A program made the translations under genes and the position numbers. A stretch of DNA of 64,000 bases from DATATV01 sp035551355. Lineage in GTDB: Bacteria; Actinomycetota; Actinomycetes; Mycobacteriales; Pseudonocardiaceae. The stretch lies in the NCBI GenBank assembly GCA_035551355.1, contig DASZNF010000038.1, forward strand, positions 1 to 64,000, read 5' to 3'. Position 1 is the stretch's first letter. Each line of letters opens with the position of its first letter. Below the pieces are notes generated by a model, which saw nothing but the letters and a program-made list of their open reading frames with translations, searched no databases and was not told the origin of the DNA. Positions 25,308 to 34,377 of this stretch are shown here, piece after piece.

Positions 25308-28300
25308 GTGGCTGGTCGTCGACGCACGAACGCGCCGGGACGGTTCATGCTCGTGCTGGGCGCCCTGCTGGCGCTGCTGGCGCCCACGGTTCCAGCGGTC
25401 GCGGCCCCGGCCGGGTCCGCGGTCGGGGTGACGGACCTGCGGGTCGACGACACCACGAACCCGCTGGGCATCGACGATCCGACACCGAGCCTGAGCTGGC
25501 AGCTGACCTCGAACGGGCACGACGAACGGCAGACCGCCTACCGGATCCTGGTGGCCGGCACCCCGGATCGGCTGACCCCGGGCCGCGCGGATGTGTGGGA
25601 CAGCGGTACCGTCGCCTCCAGCGCATCGATCGGCGTGCCCTACCGCGGCCCGGCGCTGCGTTCGGCCCAGCGCTACTACTGGACCGTCGAGGTGTGGGAC
25701 GCGGGCGGACGGGCGAGTTCCTGGTCGCGGTCGGCCTGGTGGGAGATGGGCCTGCTCACCGCGGCCGACTGGCAGGGCGCGAGCTGGATCACCCCGGACA
25801 CCGCCGGGCAGGACTCCTGGTCCGACTTCACCCTCGACGTCGACTTCGTCATCGTCAAGGGCGCGGCCAGCGTGCTGTTCCGGGCCAAGGACGCGAACGA
25901 TCTCTACATGTGGCAGGTCAATTCCGAGGTCGACCCGGGCAAGGTCATGCTGCGCCCGCACCTGGAGGTCGACGGCTCGTTCAGCCACCTGGTGCCGGAC
26001 ATCGACGTCAGCCAGGTGATCACCCGGCAAAACCTGTCGGCGCAACATCATCTGCGCATCGAGGCCGACCGGTCGGCCATCACCACCTGGATCGACGGCA
26101 CCCAGGTGAACACGTTGACCGACAGCACGTTGCGCACCGGCACGATCGGCTTCCGGGTCGGCGACTCGACCGAGGACTCCCGCTTCGACAACCTCGCCGT
26201 GCACGATCTCGACGGCGCGACGCTGTTCACCGACGACTTCTCCGCCGACCCCGATCCGTCATTCCCGCAGGCACCGGTCAACGACGGGCAACTGGAGCCG
26301 GGCGGCGGCATCACCCTGCTGGACCCGAATCCGGACGCGCCGATGCTGCGCGATTCGTTCACCCTCAACAAGAAGATCGCCAGCGCCCGGGCCTATGTGG
26401 ACGGTCTCGGCGTCGACGAGCTGCACGTCAACGGCCACACCGTCGGCGACAACGTGCTCGATCCGCCCGACACTCCGTACCAGCAACGCGATCTCTATCA
26501 GACCTTCGACGTGACCAGCGAGCTGCGGCAGGGCGGCAACGCGGTCGGCCTCTGGCTGGGCAACGGTTACGACGCGAACTTCAGCCCGTACGGCTTCCGC
26601 TGGCTAGGCCCGGAACAGGCGATCCTGTTGCTGTCGGTCACCTACACCGACGGCTCCCACCAGACCATCACCACCGACCCCGGCTGGTCCTGGTCCACCG
26701 GCGCAATTGTCACCAACGGCATTTACGCGGGCGAGACCTACGACGCCACCCGCGCCCAACCCGGCTGGGACCAGCCCGGTTTCGCCGCGACCGGCTGGCA
26801 TCCGGTGACCACCACGGCCGCGCCGAGCGCGAATCTGGTCGCCGACACCGTGCCGCCGGTGCGGGTGGTGCAGAGCCTGCGGCCGGTGCGGATGACCGAA
26901 CCCCAGCCGGGCGTGTACGTCTACGACCTCGGCCAGAACATCGCGGGCGTGGAACGGCTGCGAGTCAGAGGACCGGCGGGTACCACGGTCAGCCTGCGCA
27001 CCGCGGAGGACCTCGACGCCACCGGCATGCTGGACATCACCACCAACCGCAACGCCGCGTCCACCGATCGCTACACCCTGGCCGGCACCGGCAGCGTGGA
27101 GACCTACCAGCCGCGGTTCACCTACCACGGCTTCCGCTACGTCGAAGTCACCGGTTTCCCCGGCACACCGACGATCGACGCGATCTCCGGCCAGGCAACA
27201 CACGCCGACGTGACCTCCACCGGCACCTTCACCTCCTCGGATGCGTTGTTGAACCAGATCTGGCAGAACAACCGCTGGACGATGCTGAACAACTCGATGA
27301 GCACGCCGACCGACAACCCGGTGCGCGACGAGCGGACGCCGCCCGGCATGGACGTGCAGGCCTACCACGACGCGTCGATGCGCGAGTTCGACATGGATCG
27401 CTTCTACGCCAACTACTTGCAGGACATGCCGCCCGGCCAGGCGCTGCCCGGCGACGCCGGTAACGCGCAGAACCCGGACATGGGCGGCGACCAGATATCC
27501 CTGGCCTGGACGCTTTATCAGCAGTACGGCGACCGCGCCACGCTCGCCGGGATGTATCCGGCGATGAAGGCTTTCGTCGACACGAACGCGACGAACGTGC
27601 CCAGCCACATCTGGCCCGCGGACCACGGTTTCGGCGACTGGTGCCCGCCGGTGTACGGCCCGGGCGTGAACGGCGGCCTCGGCAGCCCGGGCATCGGCTC
27701 GTGCACGAGCGAGGTGTCGCTGGTGAACACCGCGCTGTCCTACCTGCAAGCCACCGATGTGGCCGACGCCGCCAAGGCGCTGGACAGTGCCACGGATTTC
27801 AGTCACTACACGGATCTGGCCGCGTCGATCAAAACCGCCTTCAACAACACGTTCCTCAATGCCGCACACAACGGTTACGCCGACGGCCGCCAGACGACCA
27901 GCATCCTGCCGCTCGCCCTCGGCCTGGTGCCCGACGAGGATGTGTCGGCAGTGGGCGACCAGCTCGTGCGCACGATCCTGGACACCGACAACGGCCATCT
28001 GGACACCGGCATCTTCGGGACCCGCTACCTGATGGACGCACTCAACCGCGTCGGCCGCCCGGACGTGGCGATGACCGTGCTGGACCAGAAGACGTATCCC
28101 GGTTTCGGCTACGAGATCGGTCAGGGCGCGACCACCGACTGGGAGGAGTGGACCTACCGCTCCAGCATGGAATCGCACGACCACGCGATGTTCGCCGGTG
28201 TCAATGCCTCGCTCTACACCGACCTGGCCGGAATCCAACCGGCCAGCGCGGGTTACGCCACCATCGACATCGCACCGCGGATCCCGGCCAACCTGCACCA

Positions 28301-28538
28301 CGTGGCGGCCACCATCGACACGGTGCGCGGCCAGGTCGGCTCGGCGTGGACGAAAACCGACCACACCTTCACCCTCGACGTGACCGTCCCGGTCAACGCC
28401 ACCGCCACGGTGTCGGTCCCTCTGTTCGGCGCAAACCCGCGTGCTGTGCACACCAGCGCAACGCTGCTGAGCGTGCACGACGGCGTGGCCGAGTACGCGG
28501 TGGGGTCGGGACATTGGCACTTCTCGGCCATCCAGTGA
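25308..28538 (+). CDS. secreted GH78 alpha-L-rhamnosidase
   Basis: 1076 residues, exported: a basic start then FMLVLGALLALLAPTVPAVAAPAG signal peptide. A fibronectin-like domain (VTDLRVDDTTNPLGIDDPTP) follows, then an inserted beta-sandwich of about 170 residues resembling a LamG/DUF1080 module (VLFRAKDANDLYMWQVNSE), then the rhamnosidase N domain (RAYVDGLGVDELHVNG), the (alpha/alpha)6 barrel and a C-terminal beta domain. In the barrel E675 in NPVRDERTPPG fits the general acid and E946/E947 in TDWEEW fit the base region. The usual DCPQRDER is altered to DNPVRDER. It should release rhamnose from plant glycosides or polysaccharides. GTG start; GGGGGT upstream. Confidence 0.92.
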   Translation: MAGRRRTNAPGRFMLVLGALLALLAPTVPAVAAPAGSAVGVTDLRVDDTTNPLGIDDPTPSLSWQLTSNGHDERQTAYRILVAGTPDRLTPGRADVWDSGTVASSASIGVPYRGPALRSAQRYYWTVEVWDAGGRASSWSRSAWWEMGLLTAADWQGASWITPDTAGQDSWSDFTLDVDFVIVKGAASVLFRAKDANDLYMWQVNSEVDPGKVMLRPHLEVDGSFSHLVPDIDVSQVITRQNLSAQHHLRIEADRSAITTWIDGTQVNTLTDSTLRTGTIGFRVGDSTEDSRFDNLAVHDLDGATLFTDDFSADPDPSFPQAPVNDGQLEPGGGITLLDPNPDAPMLRDSFTLNKKIASARAYVDGLGVDELHVNGHTVGDNVLDPPDTPYQQRDLYQTFDVTSELRQGGNAVGLWLGNGYDANFSPYGFRWLGPEQAILLLSVTYTDGSHQTITTDPGWSWSTGAIVTNGIYAGETYDATRAQPGWDQPGFAATGWHPVTTTAAPSANLVADTVPPVRVVQSLRPVRMTEPQPGVYVYDLGQNIAGVERLRVRGPAGTTVSLRTAEDLDATGMLDITTNRNAASTDRYTLAGTGSVETYQPRFTYHGFRYVEVTGFPGTPTIDAISGQATHADVTSTGTFTSSDALLNQIWQNNRWTMLNNSMSTPTDNPVRDERTPPGMDVQAYHDASMREFDMDRFYANYLQDMPPGQALPGDAGNAQNPDMGGDQISLAWTLYQQYGDRATLAGMYPAMKAFVDTNATNVPSHIWPADHGFGDWCPPVYGPGVNGGLGSPGIGSCTSEVSLVNTALSYLQATDVADAAKALDSATDFSHYTDLAASIKTAFNNTFLNAAHNGYADGRQTTSILPLALGLVPDEDVSAVGDQLVRTILDTDNGHLDTGIFGTRYLMDALNRVGRPDVAMTVLDQKTYPGFGYEIGQGATTDWEEWTYRSSMESHDHAMFAGVNASLYTDLAGIQPASAGYATIDIAPRIPANLHHVAATIDTVRGQVGSAWTKTDHTFTLDVTVPVNATATVSVPLFGANPRAVHTSATLLSVHDGVAEYAVGSGHWHFSAIQ

Positions 28539-28615
28539 ACCAACTGGACCCCCTGACATTCCCCGTCGGCGATCCGGTCACGACCCAGCACAGATCCACC
28601 AGCGGACGAGGCGGA

Positions 28616-29542
28616 TCAGACGGTGAGCACGAGCTTGCCCTGGAGATGACCGCGGTCCAGCCGCCGGTGCGCGTCGGCGACGCGCTCGAACGGGAACGTC
28701 TCCGGCACATGCACCCGCAGCCTGCCCTGTTCGACGAGTTCGACCAGCCCGCGCAGGGCGACCGGATCCGGGTCGACCGCGATGCCACTGAAACGCATGC
28801 CGGCCGCCTCGAACGTGGCGGCGAGCCCCGAATCCTGGTCGGCGACCGCCGTCACCAGGTGCCCTCCGGGGCGCAGCACGCCGAGCGACCGCTCGACGGT
28901 GTCGCCGCCGAGTGTGTCGAGCACCAGGTCGACATCGCCGACCGCCTCGGCGAAATCGACCCTCGTGTAGTCGATCACCTCGTCGGCGCCGAACCCCTCC
29001 ACGAACTCCCGCTTGCTCCCGCCTGCGGTCGTGATCACGTACGCGCCGAGTGCTTTCGCGATCTGGATCGCGACGTGGCCGACCCCGCCGCCACCGCCGT
29101 GGACCAGAACGCGGTCGCCCGCGGTCACGCCGCCGAGGTCGACCAGGCCTTGCCATGCCGTCAGCCCGACAATCGGCAACGCCGCCGCCTCGACGTGCGA
29201 GAGCGACGCCGGCTTGCGCGCCAGGTGCAACGCCGGCGCCGACACGAACTCGGCGTACGCGTGGGCGGCCCGGGGAAACAGTGGCATGCCGAACACCTCG
29301 TCGCCGGGCCGAAACCGCCAGGTCTGCGCCTGTTCCACCACCCCGCTGATGTCCCAGCCGAGAACGAACGGCGGCGCGCCCATCAGCGGGAACTCGCCGG
29401 CCCGCAGGCGCGCCTCCAGTGGGTTGAGCCCGATCGCCCTGACCCGGACGAGGACCTCGGTCGGCACGGGCCGGGGCGCGGGCGCGTCCACGATGGTGAG
29501 CACCTCGGGACCGCCGAGCGTGTGCTGGGTGATGACTCGCAT
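28616..29542 (-). CDS. zinc-free NADPH:quinone oxidoreductase-like MDR enzyme
   Basis: 308-residue medium-chain reductase without the structural-zinc loop. The substrate domain starts MRVITQHTLGGPEVL; the nucleotide fold has VLVHGGGGGVGHVAIQIAKALG, and VIDYTRVDF and LDTLGGDTVERSL follow as in the quinone reductase and crotonyl-CoA reductase group. It would reduce a quinone or enone with NADPH. ATG 29542 is preceded by GGAGAG. It converges on the GH78 gene (77 bases apart). A near-palindromic site 54 bases upstream of the start may control it. Genes of this kind are often paired with an HxlR regulator; none is present here. Confidence 0.87.
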   Translation of the reverse strand: MRVITQHTLGGPEVLTIVDAPAPRPVPTEVLVRVRAIGLNPLEARLRAGEFPLMGAPPFVLGWDISGVVEQAQTWRFRPGDEVFGMPLFPRAAHAYAEFVSAPALHLARKPASLSHVEAAALPIVGLTAWQGLVDLGGVTAGDRVLVHGGGGGVGHVAIQIAKALGAYVITTAGGSKREFVEGFGADEVIDYTRVDFAEAVGDVDLVLDTLGGDTVERSLGVLRPGGHLVTAVADQDSGLAATFEAAGMRFSGIAVDPDPVALRGLVELVEQGRLRVHVPETFPFERVADAHRRLDRGHLQGKLVLTV

Positions 29543-29595
29543 GACTCTCCTGGCTCTGGGTGGGAGAAACCCAGATTAGGATTCGCCATGGGAAC

Positions 29596-29611
29596 CCCCA
29601 GGTACCTGTGG
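29596..29611. promoter_or_regulatory. palindromic operator candidate upstream of the quinone reductase gene
   Basis: CCCCAGGTACCTGTGG is a 16-base palindrome with a single mismatched pair around the perfect core CAGGTACCTG. It lies 54 bases before the quinone reductase start, a good position for a repressor site. A 16-codon frame overlaps it (ATG 29588 to TGA) but there is nothing to show that it is translated. Confidence 0.4.
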
Positions 29612-29662
29612 CCTCATGAGCGGTCTCGGTCCCAGTGACGCCTTTCTCGCCGCCTCGCCGTG

Positions 29663-30907
29663 TCACACGCGCTCGGCCAGCCAGGACCGGTAGCGCGGCA
29701 GCAACCGGGACCGACGTCGCTTGTCCAGCCGCAGCGCCGCATCCGGATCGGTGACCTCCGGCGCACTCCCCCACGCCGCCGTCCGGCGCAGTATCCACCG
29801 CACTGCGGCCTGTTTCGCCGCGGCCGCCGTCGCCTTGTCCGGTCCACCCGATGCGGGAATCGACTCAGGACCCGGCCGTCCGGCCGCCCAGTCCTGCGGC
29901 AGCGACGGCCGTTGGGCCAGGGCGGTGGCCACGCCGACCAGGGACACCCCGGCCGACAGCACCTCGCTCGCGCCCGTGCTGGTGCGCACCCCACCGGTGA
30001 GCATCACCGGCATGGCCGCGACCGCCACGATGTCCGTTGCCAGATCGAGAAAGTACGCCTCGCGCGCGCGGGTTCGCTCGTCCAGCCCGGCGCCGTGCAT
30101 GACCGGTCGTTCCGCGCTGCCGCCGGACAACTCCAACAGGTCGATCCGTTGCGGGCCAAGCAGTTCGACCACCCGCAGCGCGTCTTCCCCAGCGAAACCG
30201 CCACGCTGGAAATCCGCGGTGTTGAGTTTGACGCCCAGTCCGGTCCCGCTGGGCAGCTCCGCCCGCACGGCCTCGACGATCTCCAGCAGCAGCCGGGCCC
30301 GGCACTCGATCGTGCCGCCCCACGCGTCGGATCGCCGATTGGTCAACGGGGACAGGAACTGCGACAGCAGATAGCCGTGCGCGGCGTGGATCTGCACGCC
30401 GGCGAACCCGGTCTGCGCGGCCCGGGCCGCGCTGGTGGCGAACATCCGGATCACCGCGCGGATGTCGGCCTCGGTCATGGCCTCCGGCACCGCGAAGTCC
30501 CCGCCCAGCGGCACGGCCGATGGCGACCAGGCGATACCACCCAGATCGGCGCGGACCTGGGCGCCGGGATGGTTGAGCTGCATCCACGCGCTCGCGCCGC
30601 CGGAACCGGCCGCCCGCGCCCAAGCCACGAAGGGGTCGAGCGGCGTCCGGGCGTCGAGCACCACCCCGGCCGGGCCGGTCATCGCCCGCGGGTCGACCAT
30701 CACATTGCCGGTCAGCAGCAGGCCCGCGCCCCCTCGGCTCCACGCCCGATATAATGTGCGCAGCCGGTGGTCGGGCACCTGCCCGGCCGCGGCCAGGTTC
30801 TCCTCCATGGACGCCTTGGCGATCCGATTGGGCAGCTCGATGCCACCGGGCAGCCGCAGCGGCGCGAACAGTCCCACGTATTGCACGATAGGCAAGCCGT
30901 TGGGCAT
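29663..30907 (-). CDS. Old Yellow Enzyme family NADH:flavin oxidoreductase
   Basis: FMN-dependent ene-reductase of about 414 residues that reduces activated C=C bonds. Landmarks: LFAPLRLPGGIELPNRIAKASM at the N-terminus, MQLNHPGAQV, FAGVQIHAAHGYLLSQFLSP with TNRRSDAWGG (the OYE signature), GVKLNTADFQRGGF and MLTGGVRTSTGASEVLS with the FMN phosphate site. The last 70 residues are basic (DKRRRSRLLPRYRSWL). The start is unclear: ATG 30907 or 30910, or GTG at 30886, because only about ten bases separate it from the divergent aldo-keto reductase start. It shares the GCATCATGCAA operator with the large operon downstream and is counted as part of that catabolic locus. Confidence 0.9.
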   Translation of the reverse strand: MPNGLPIVQYVGLFAPLRLPGGIELPNRIAKASMEENLAAAGQVPDHRLRTLYRAWSRGGAGLLLTGNVMVDPRAMTGPAGVVLDARTPLDPFVAWARAAGSGGASAWMQLNHPGAQVRADLGGIAWSPSAVPLGGDFAVPEAMTEADIRAVIRMFATSAARAAQTGFAGVQIHAAHGYLLSQFLSPLTNRRSDAWGGTIECRARLLLEIVEAVRAELPSGTGLGVKLNTADFQRGGFAGEDALRVVELLGPQRIDLLELSGGSAERPVMHGAGLDERTRAREAYFLDLATDIVAVAAMPVMLTGGVRTSTGASEVLSAGVSLVGVATALAQRPSLPQDWAAGRPGPESIPASGGPDKATAAAAKQAAVRWILRRTAAWGSAPEVTDPDAALRLDKRRRSRLLPRYRSWLAERV

Positions 30908-30920
30908 CATGCAATGCATG
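30904..30920. promoter_or_regulatory. operator candidate at the OYE/aldo-keto reductase divergent starts
   Basis: The 11-base sequence GCATCATGCAA (30904-30914) is identical to the left arm of the palindrome at 35865, and continues into CATGCA-A-TGCATG, a perfect 6+6 inverted repeat (30908-30920). It overlaps the start codons of both divergent genes. I take it as a binding site of the IclR regulator encoded at 31871. Confidence 0.6.
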
Positions 30921-31844
30921 GAGACTGAGGCCACGCCCGCCCCGATCGTGCTCGGCGGCAACGTGTTCGGCTGGACCGCCGGCCGGGACGACTCGTTCGC
31001 CGTGCTGGACACCTATCTCGCCGCGGGTGGCACGCAACTGGACACCGCCGACTCCTACTCGCAGTGGGCGCCCGGCAATTCCGGCGGCGAATCCGAGACG
31101 ATGATCGGCGCCTGGCTGGCCGGCCGCACCGACCCACCCGCGCTGGCCATCGCCAGCAAGGTCGGCCAGGCCACCGCGCGCAAGGGGCTGGCCGAGGCCA
31201 ACATCCACGCCGCGGCCCGGGATTCGCTGCACCGGCTGGGCCGTTCCACCCTCGACCTGTACTACGCGCATTTCGACGAGGACGGGCGGCCGATCGAGGA
31301 GATCGCCCGCGCGTTCTCCCGACTGCTCGACGAGGGCCTGATCAAGGCCATCGGCGTGTCCAACTTCAGCGCCGAGCGGATCACCGCCTGGCTGGATGTG
31401 GCGCAGCGGGACGGACTGCACCCGCCCACCGTGATCCAGAAGCAGTACAGCCTGGTCGAGCGCGGTATCGAGGCCGACATCGTGCCGCTGGCCCAGGCCC
31501 GCGGCCTGACCATCACCACCTACTACTCGCTGGCCCGCGGGTTCCTCACCGGCAAGTACCGGGACGGCGCGCCGCCGGTGGACAGTCCGCGCGCCTCGAT
31601 CGCCGCCGGATACCTCGATGATCGGGGCCGGGCCGTCCTGACCGCGCTGGACGAGGTGGCCGCGCGTCACCAGACCGCCCCGGCCGCCATCGCGCTGGCC
31701 TGGCTGGCCGCCCGGCCCGCGGTCAGCGGGGTCATCGCCTCGGCCCGCACCACCGGGCAGCTCACGGATGTGCTCGCGGCGGGCACCGTGCGCCTGACCG
31801 ACAAGGACATCGCCCAGCTGGACGCGGCCTCGGCCGCGCGATAG
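30918..31844 (+). CDS. aldo-keto reductase
   Basis: 308-residue NADPH-dependent reductase of the (beta/alpha)8 AKR fold. The catalytic tetrad is visible: D42 in LDTADSYS, Y47 in the same block, K81 in AIASKVGQ and H118 in LYYAHFDEDG. Cofactor contacts include AIGVSNFSAERI, VIQKQYSLVERG, TTYYSLARGFLTGKYR and VIASARTTGQ. Physiological substrate unknown; the context suggests reduction of a carbonyl intermediate in the same pathway as the neighbouring ene-reductase. ATG 30918 is near the minimal domain start; ATG 30909 would add three residues. Either way the leader is almost absent, so the transcript is probably leaderless. The iclR gene follows 26 bases downstream. Confidence 0.9.
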   Translation: METEATPAPIVLGGNVFGWTAGRDDSFAVLDTYLAAGGTQLDTADSYSQWAPGNSGGESETMIGAWLAGRTDPPALAIASKVGQATARKGLAEANIHAAARDSLHRLGRSTLDLYYAHFDEDGRPIEEIARAFSRLLDEGLIKAIGVSNFSAERITAWLDVAQRDGLHPPTVIQKQYSLVERGIEADIVPLAQARGLTITTYYSLARGFLTGKYRDGAPPVDSPRASIAAGYLDDRGRAVLTALDEVAARHQTAPAAIALAWLAARPAVSGVIASARTTGQLTDVLAAGTVRLTDKDIAQLDAASAAR

Positions 31845-31870
31845 CCGTTGTCGTCACTAGGATTCTCCGC

Positions 31871-32740
31871 ATGAGCGAGCCGATCCCATCCGTCTCCGGA
31901 GGGGACAAACACGGCGTGATCACCGCGCTGCGCCGCGGCCTGGACATCCTGGACATGTTCAGCGCCGAGCGGCGCATCGTGGGCATCACCGACATCGCGC
32001 TCGAACTGGACATCCACAAGTCCAGCGCGTCCCGGCTCGCGGCCACGCTCGCCTCCTCCGGCTACCTGGTGGCGGCCTCGGCCGGGAACTACGCGCTGGG
32101 CCCGCGACTGGCCGCGCTGGGCTCGGTCGCGGCCTCCCGGCAGGACCTCAGCGCCGTGGTCACCCCGTTTCTGGCCGAGCTGGTGGACGTGACCGGCGAG
32201 ACCGGCCACCTGTCCGTGTTGGACGGCACGCTGGCCAAGACCGTGCAGGTGGTGGACGGCTGGCACACCGTGCGCATGCATTCCTGGGTCGGCAAGCTCT
32301 CCCCCGCGCACTGCAGTTCGATGGGCAAGGCGGTGCTGGCCGGACTGTCCGACGCCGAACTGGCCCGGCGCTACCCCGAGCCCGACCTGGAGGTGCGCAC
32401 CGAGCGCACCATCGCCACCCTCGGCCAGCTGCGCAAGGAACTCGAACACATCCGCCGCACCGGCGCCGCCCTGGACAACGAGGAACTGGAGGCGGGGCTG
32501 CGGTGCGTGGCCGCGCCGGTGTTCGCGCCGGACGGCACGCTGGACGCCGGTATCAGCATCTCCGGCCCGGCCCAGCGGCTGACCCGCGACCGGATGGCGG
32601 TGCTGGCCCGGCTGGTCCGCTGGCACGCCTGGCGGGCCAGTGTGGCGCGCGGGGTGCTCGCGGTGCCCGCCGGATGGCCGGCCGCGCCCGCCACCCGGCC
32701 GCCCGCGCCGGACTGGGTGGAGCGCCGCACCGCCTCCTGA
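31871..32740 (+). CDS. IclR family transcriptional regulator (catabolic locus)
   Basis: 289 residues. The N-terminal winged helix spans about residues 15-75 (ALRRGLDILDMFSAE, ITDIALELDIHKSSASRLAATLASSGYL); the C-terminal GAF-like effector domain has LSPAHCSSMGKAVLAGL and CVAAPVFAPDGTLDAGISISG. Such proteins sense a pathway substrate or intermediate and act as repressor or activator. It is in the middle of the 29.7-43.5 kb catabolic genes and presumably binds the shared GCATCATGCAA sites. The last 30 residues are a Pro/Ala-rich extension beyond the family end. It converges with the FAD dehydrogenase gene, 14 bases apart. Confidence 0.92.
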   Translation: MSEPIPSVSGGDKHGVITALRRGLDILDMFSAERRIVGITDIALELDIHKSSASRLAATLASSGYLVAASAGNYALGPRLAALGSVAASRQDLSAVVTPFLAELVDVTGETGHLSVLDGTLAKTVQVVDGWHTVRMHSWVGKLSPAHCSSMGKAVLAGLSDAELARRYPEPDLEVRTERTIATLGQLRKELEHIRRTGAALDNEELEAGLRCVAAPVFAPDGTLDAGISISGPAQRLTRDRMAVLARLVRWHAWRASVARGVLAVPAGWPAAPATRPPAPDWVERRTAS

Positions 32741-32754
32741 TCGGCGCCGACCGG

Positions 32755-34377
32755 TCAGCGCCGCGCCGTGTCCAGGCCGGCCAGCCAGCCGAACGTCATG
32801 CCCACGGCCAGGGTCGCGCCCGGCCCGGGATAGCCGTCGCCCGTCCAGAACGCGGCCGCGTTGCCCACCGCGTACAGCCCGGGCAGCACCGATCCGTCGG
32901 CCGTGCACACCCGCCCGGTGGGGTCGGTGACCGGCCCGCCCTTCGAGCCGATCACCCCGGAGTAGACCCGCATCGCGTAGTACGGCGGCCGGTCGATGGG
33001 GCCGAGGCAGTGGTTGCCGGGCTGCCACGGATCGCCGTAGTAGGCGTCGTAGGCGTTCTCGCCGCGATGGAAGTCCTGATCGATTCCCTCGGCGCAGCAA
33101 CGGTTCCAGCGATCGATCGTCCACTTCAGGCCTTCGGCGTCGACGCCGGTGCGATCGGCCAGCGCGGCCAGGTCCGGCGCGGTGACGATGTGGCCGGGCA
33201 GCTCGCCGGCCGGCGTCAGTCCGGGAAGGGTGTAGCGGGCCCGGAATCCCTCGTCGAACACCAGGTACGCCTCGCTGTCGGCGGGCGCGCCGTCGGCGTC
33301 CAGCCGGTGCATGACCTTGCCGAACTCGTTGTACGGCAACGCTTCGTCGAGAAACCGGCGCCCCTGCCGGTTGACCACGATCTGCCGCGGCACCCCCCGC
33401 TCCCGCACCAGCCCCCGCGGATACGGCCGACCGTCCACCAGATCGCCCTCGGGCTGGGCCATCGGCATCCACCAGCCCTCACCCAGATTCTCCAGTGGCA
33501 GCCCCAGTTCCCTGGCGATGTTCAGCGCGACCCCGGTGTCGCTGGGCGCGGAGGCGGACACGCCGAGCCCGGCGGGCAGGTGCCTGCGGCGCAACTCGGC
33601 CGCACCGTCGAACGCGCCGGTCGCCAGAATCACCGCGCCGGCAGGCACCTGACGCTCGCCGTCCGCGGTGCGCACGCGCACGCCGGTCACCCGGCCGTCC
33701 TCGGTGGTCACCCCGGCCAGCGCCGTGTCGGTGCGCACCGTGGCCCCGGCCCGGACCGCGCCGTCGAGCAACGCGGCAGTCAGTCCCACTCCGCCGGTAC
33801 GGACTCCGGCCGCCAGCCGGGTGGCGAGCAGGTCGTGGTCGATGTTGGCCGGGTAGCGCCACTTCTCCCACTCGGCGTGGGTGATCGGGCTGTAGCCGGG
33901 CGGCTGGCGTACCGACCACACCTCGGGCACCAGTTCGTTCAGGTCAAGGGGCGCCATGTCGAAACAGCGGCCGCCCTGGGTCGCTCCGGCGTAGTCCTGG
34001 TGGTAGTCGGGATAGTTGGGGCAGACCACGAACCGGTGCGGCGAATGCTTTTCCACGAACTCGGCCATCGCGCGAGCCTCGCGCACGAAGGTCCGGATCA
34101 TCGGCGTGTACCGGGAATCGAAGATCTGGTCGAGATAGGTGTTGGCCAGCTCCTCGGAATCCTCCGCGTTCTCCGGCCTTCCGTTGGCGGGCAACCACAC
34201 CCGGCCGCCGGACAGCGCGGTGGTGCCGCCGATCTGGTGCGCCGACTCGATGATCAGCGTGCGGCGGCCCTGAGTGGCCGCGGCCAGCGCGGCGGTCAGC
34301 CCGGCCGCGCCGGTGCCGGCGACCACGACATCGAAGCCCGGTTGGCGCACAATGGTTCCCTTCGGTGCGGCGGTCAC
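32755..34377 (-). CDS. KstD-like FAD-dependent dehydrogenase
   Basis: 540-residue flavoprotein of the fumarate reductase/3-ketosteroid dehydrogenase group. FAD motif FDVVVAGTGAAGLTAALAA, then the KstD-like block GGTTALSGGRVWLPANG, the aromatic segment FVVCPNYPDYHQDY near the active site, and at the C-terminus YAVGNAAAFWTGDGYPGPGATL. These enzymes remove hydrogens next to a ring ketone or reduce the corresponding alkene, so a cyclic ketone substrate is likely, not necessarily a steroid. The GTG start at 34377 overlaps the aldehyde dehydrogenase stop (GTGA). The pair is divergent from the ThDP-enzyme operon and shares its operator. Confidence 0.88.
   Translation of the reverse strand: MTAAPKGTIVRQPGFDVVVAGTGAAGLTAALAAATQGRRTLIIESAHQIGGTTALSGGRVWLPANGRPENAEDSEELANTYLDQIFDSRYTPMIRTFVREARAMAEFVEKHSPHRFVVCPNYPDYHQDYAGATQGGRCFDMAPLDLNELVPEVWSVRQPPGYSPITHAEWEKWRYPANIDHDLLATRLAAGVRTGGVGLTAALLDGAVRAGATVRTDTALAGVTTEDGRVTGVRVRTADGERQVPAGAVILATGAFDGAAELRRRHLPAGLGVSASAPSDTGVALNIARELGLPLENLGEGWWMPMAQPEGDLVDGRPYPRGLVRERGVPRQIVVNRQGRRFLDEALPYNEFGKVMHRLDADGAPADSEAYLVFDEGFRARYTLPGLTPAGELPGHIVTAPDLAALADRTGVDAEGLKWTIDRWNRCCAEGIDQDFHRGENAYDAYYGDPWQPGNHCLGPIDRPPYYAMRVYSGVIGSKGGPVTDPTGRVCTADGSVLPGLYAVGNAAAFWTGDGYPGPGATLAVGMTFGWLAGLDTARR

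Noticed and set aside
24962..25471. Minus-strand short frame over the GH78 start
   Set aside because: Overlaps the GH78 signal peptide antisense, has no family features and no ribosome site.
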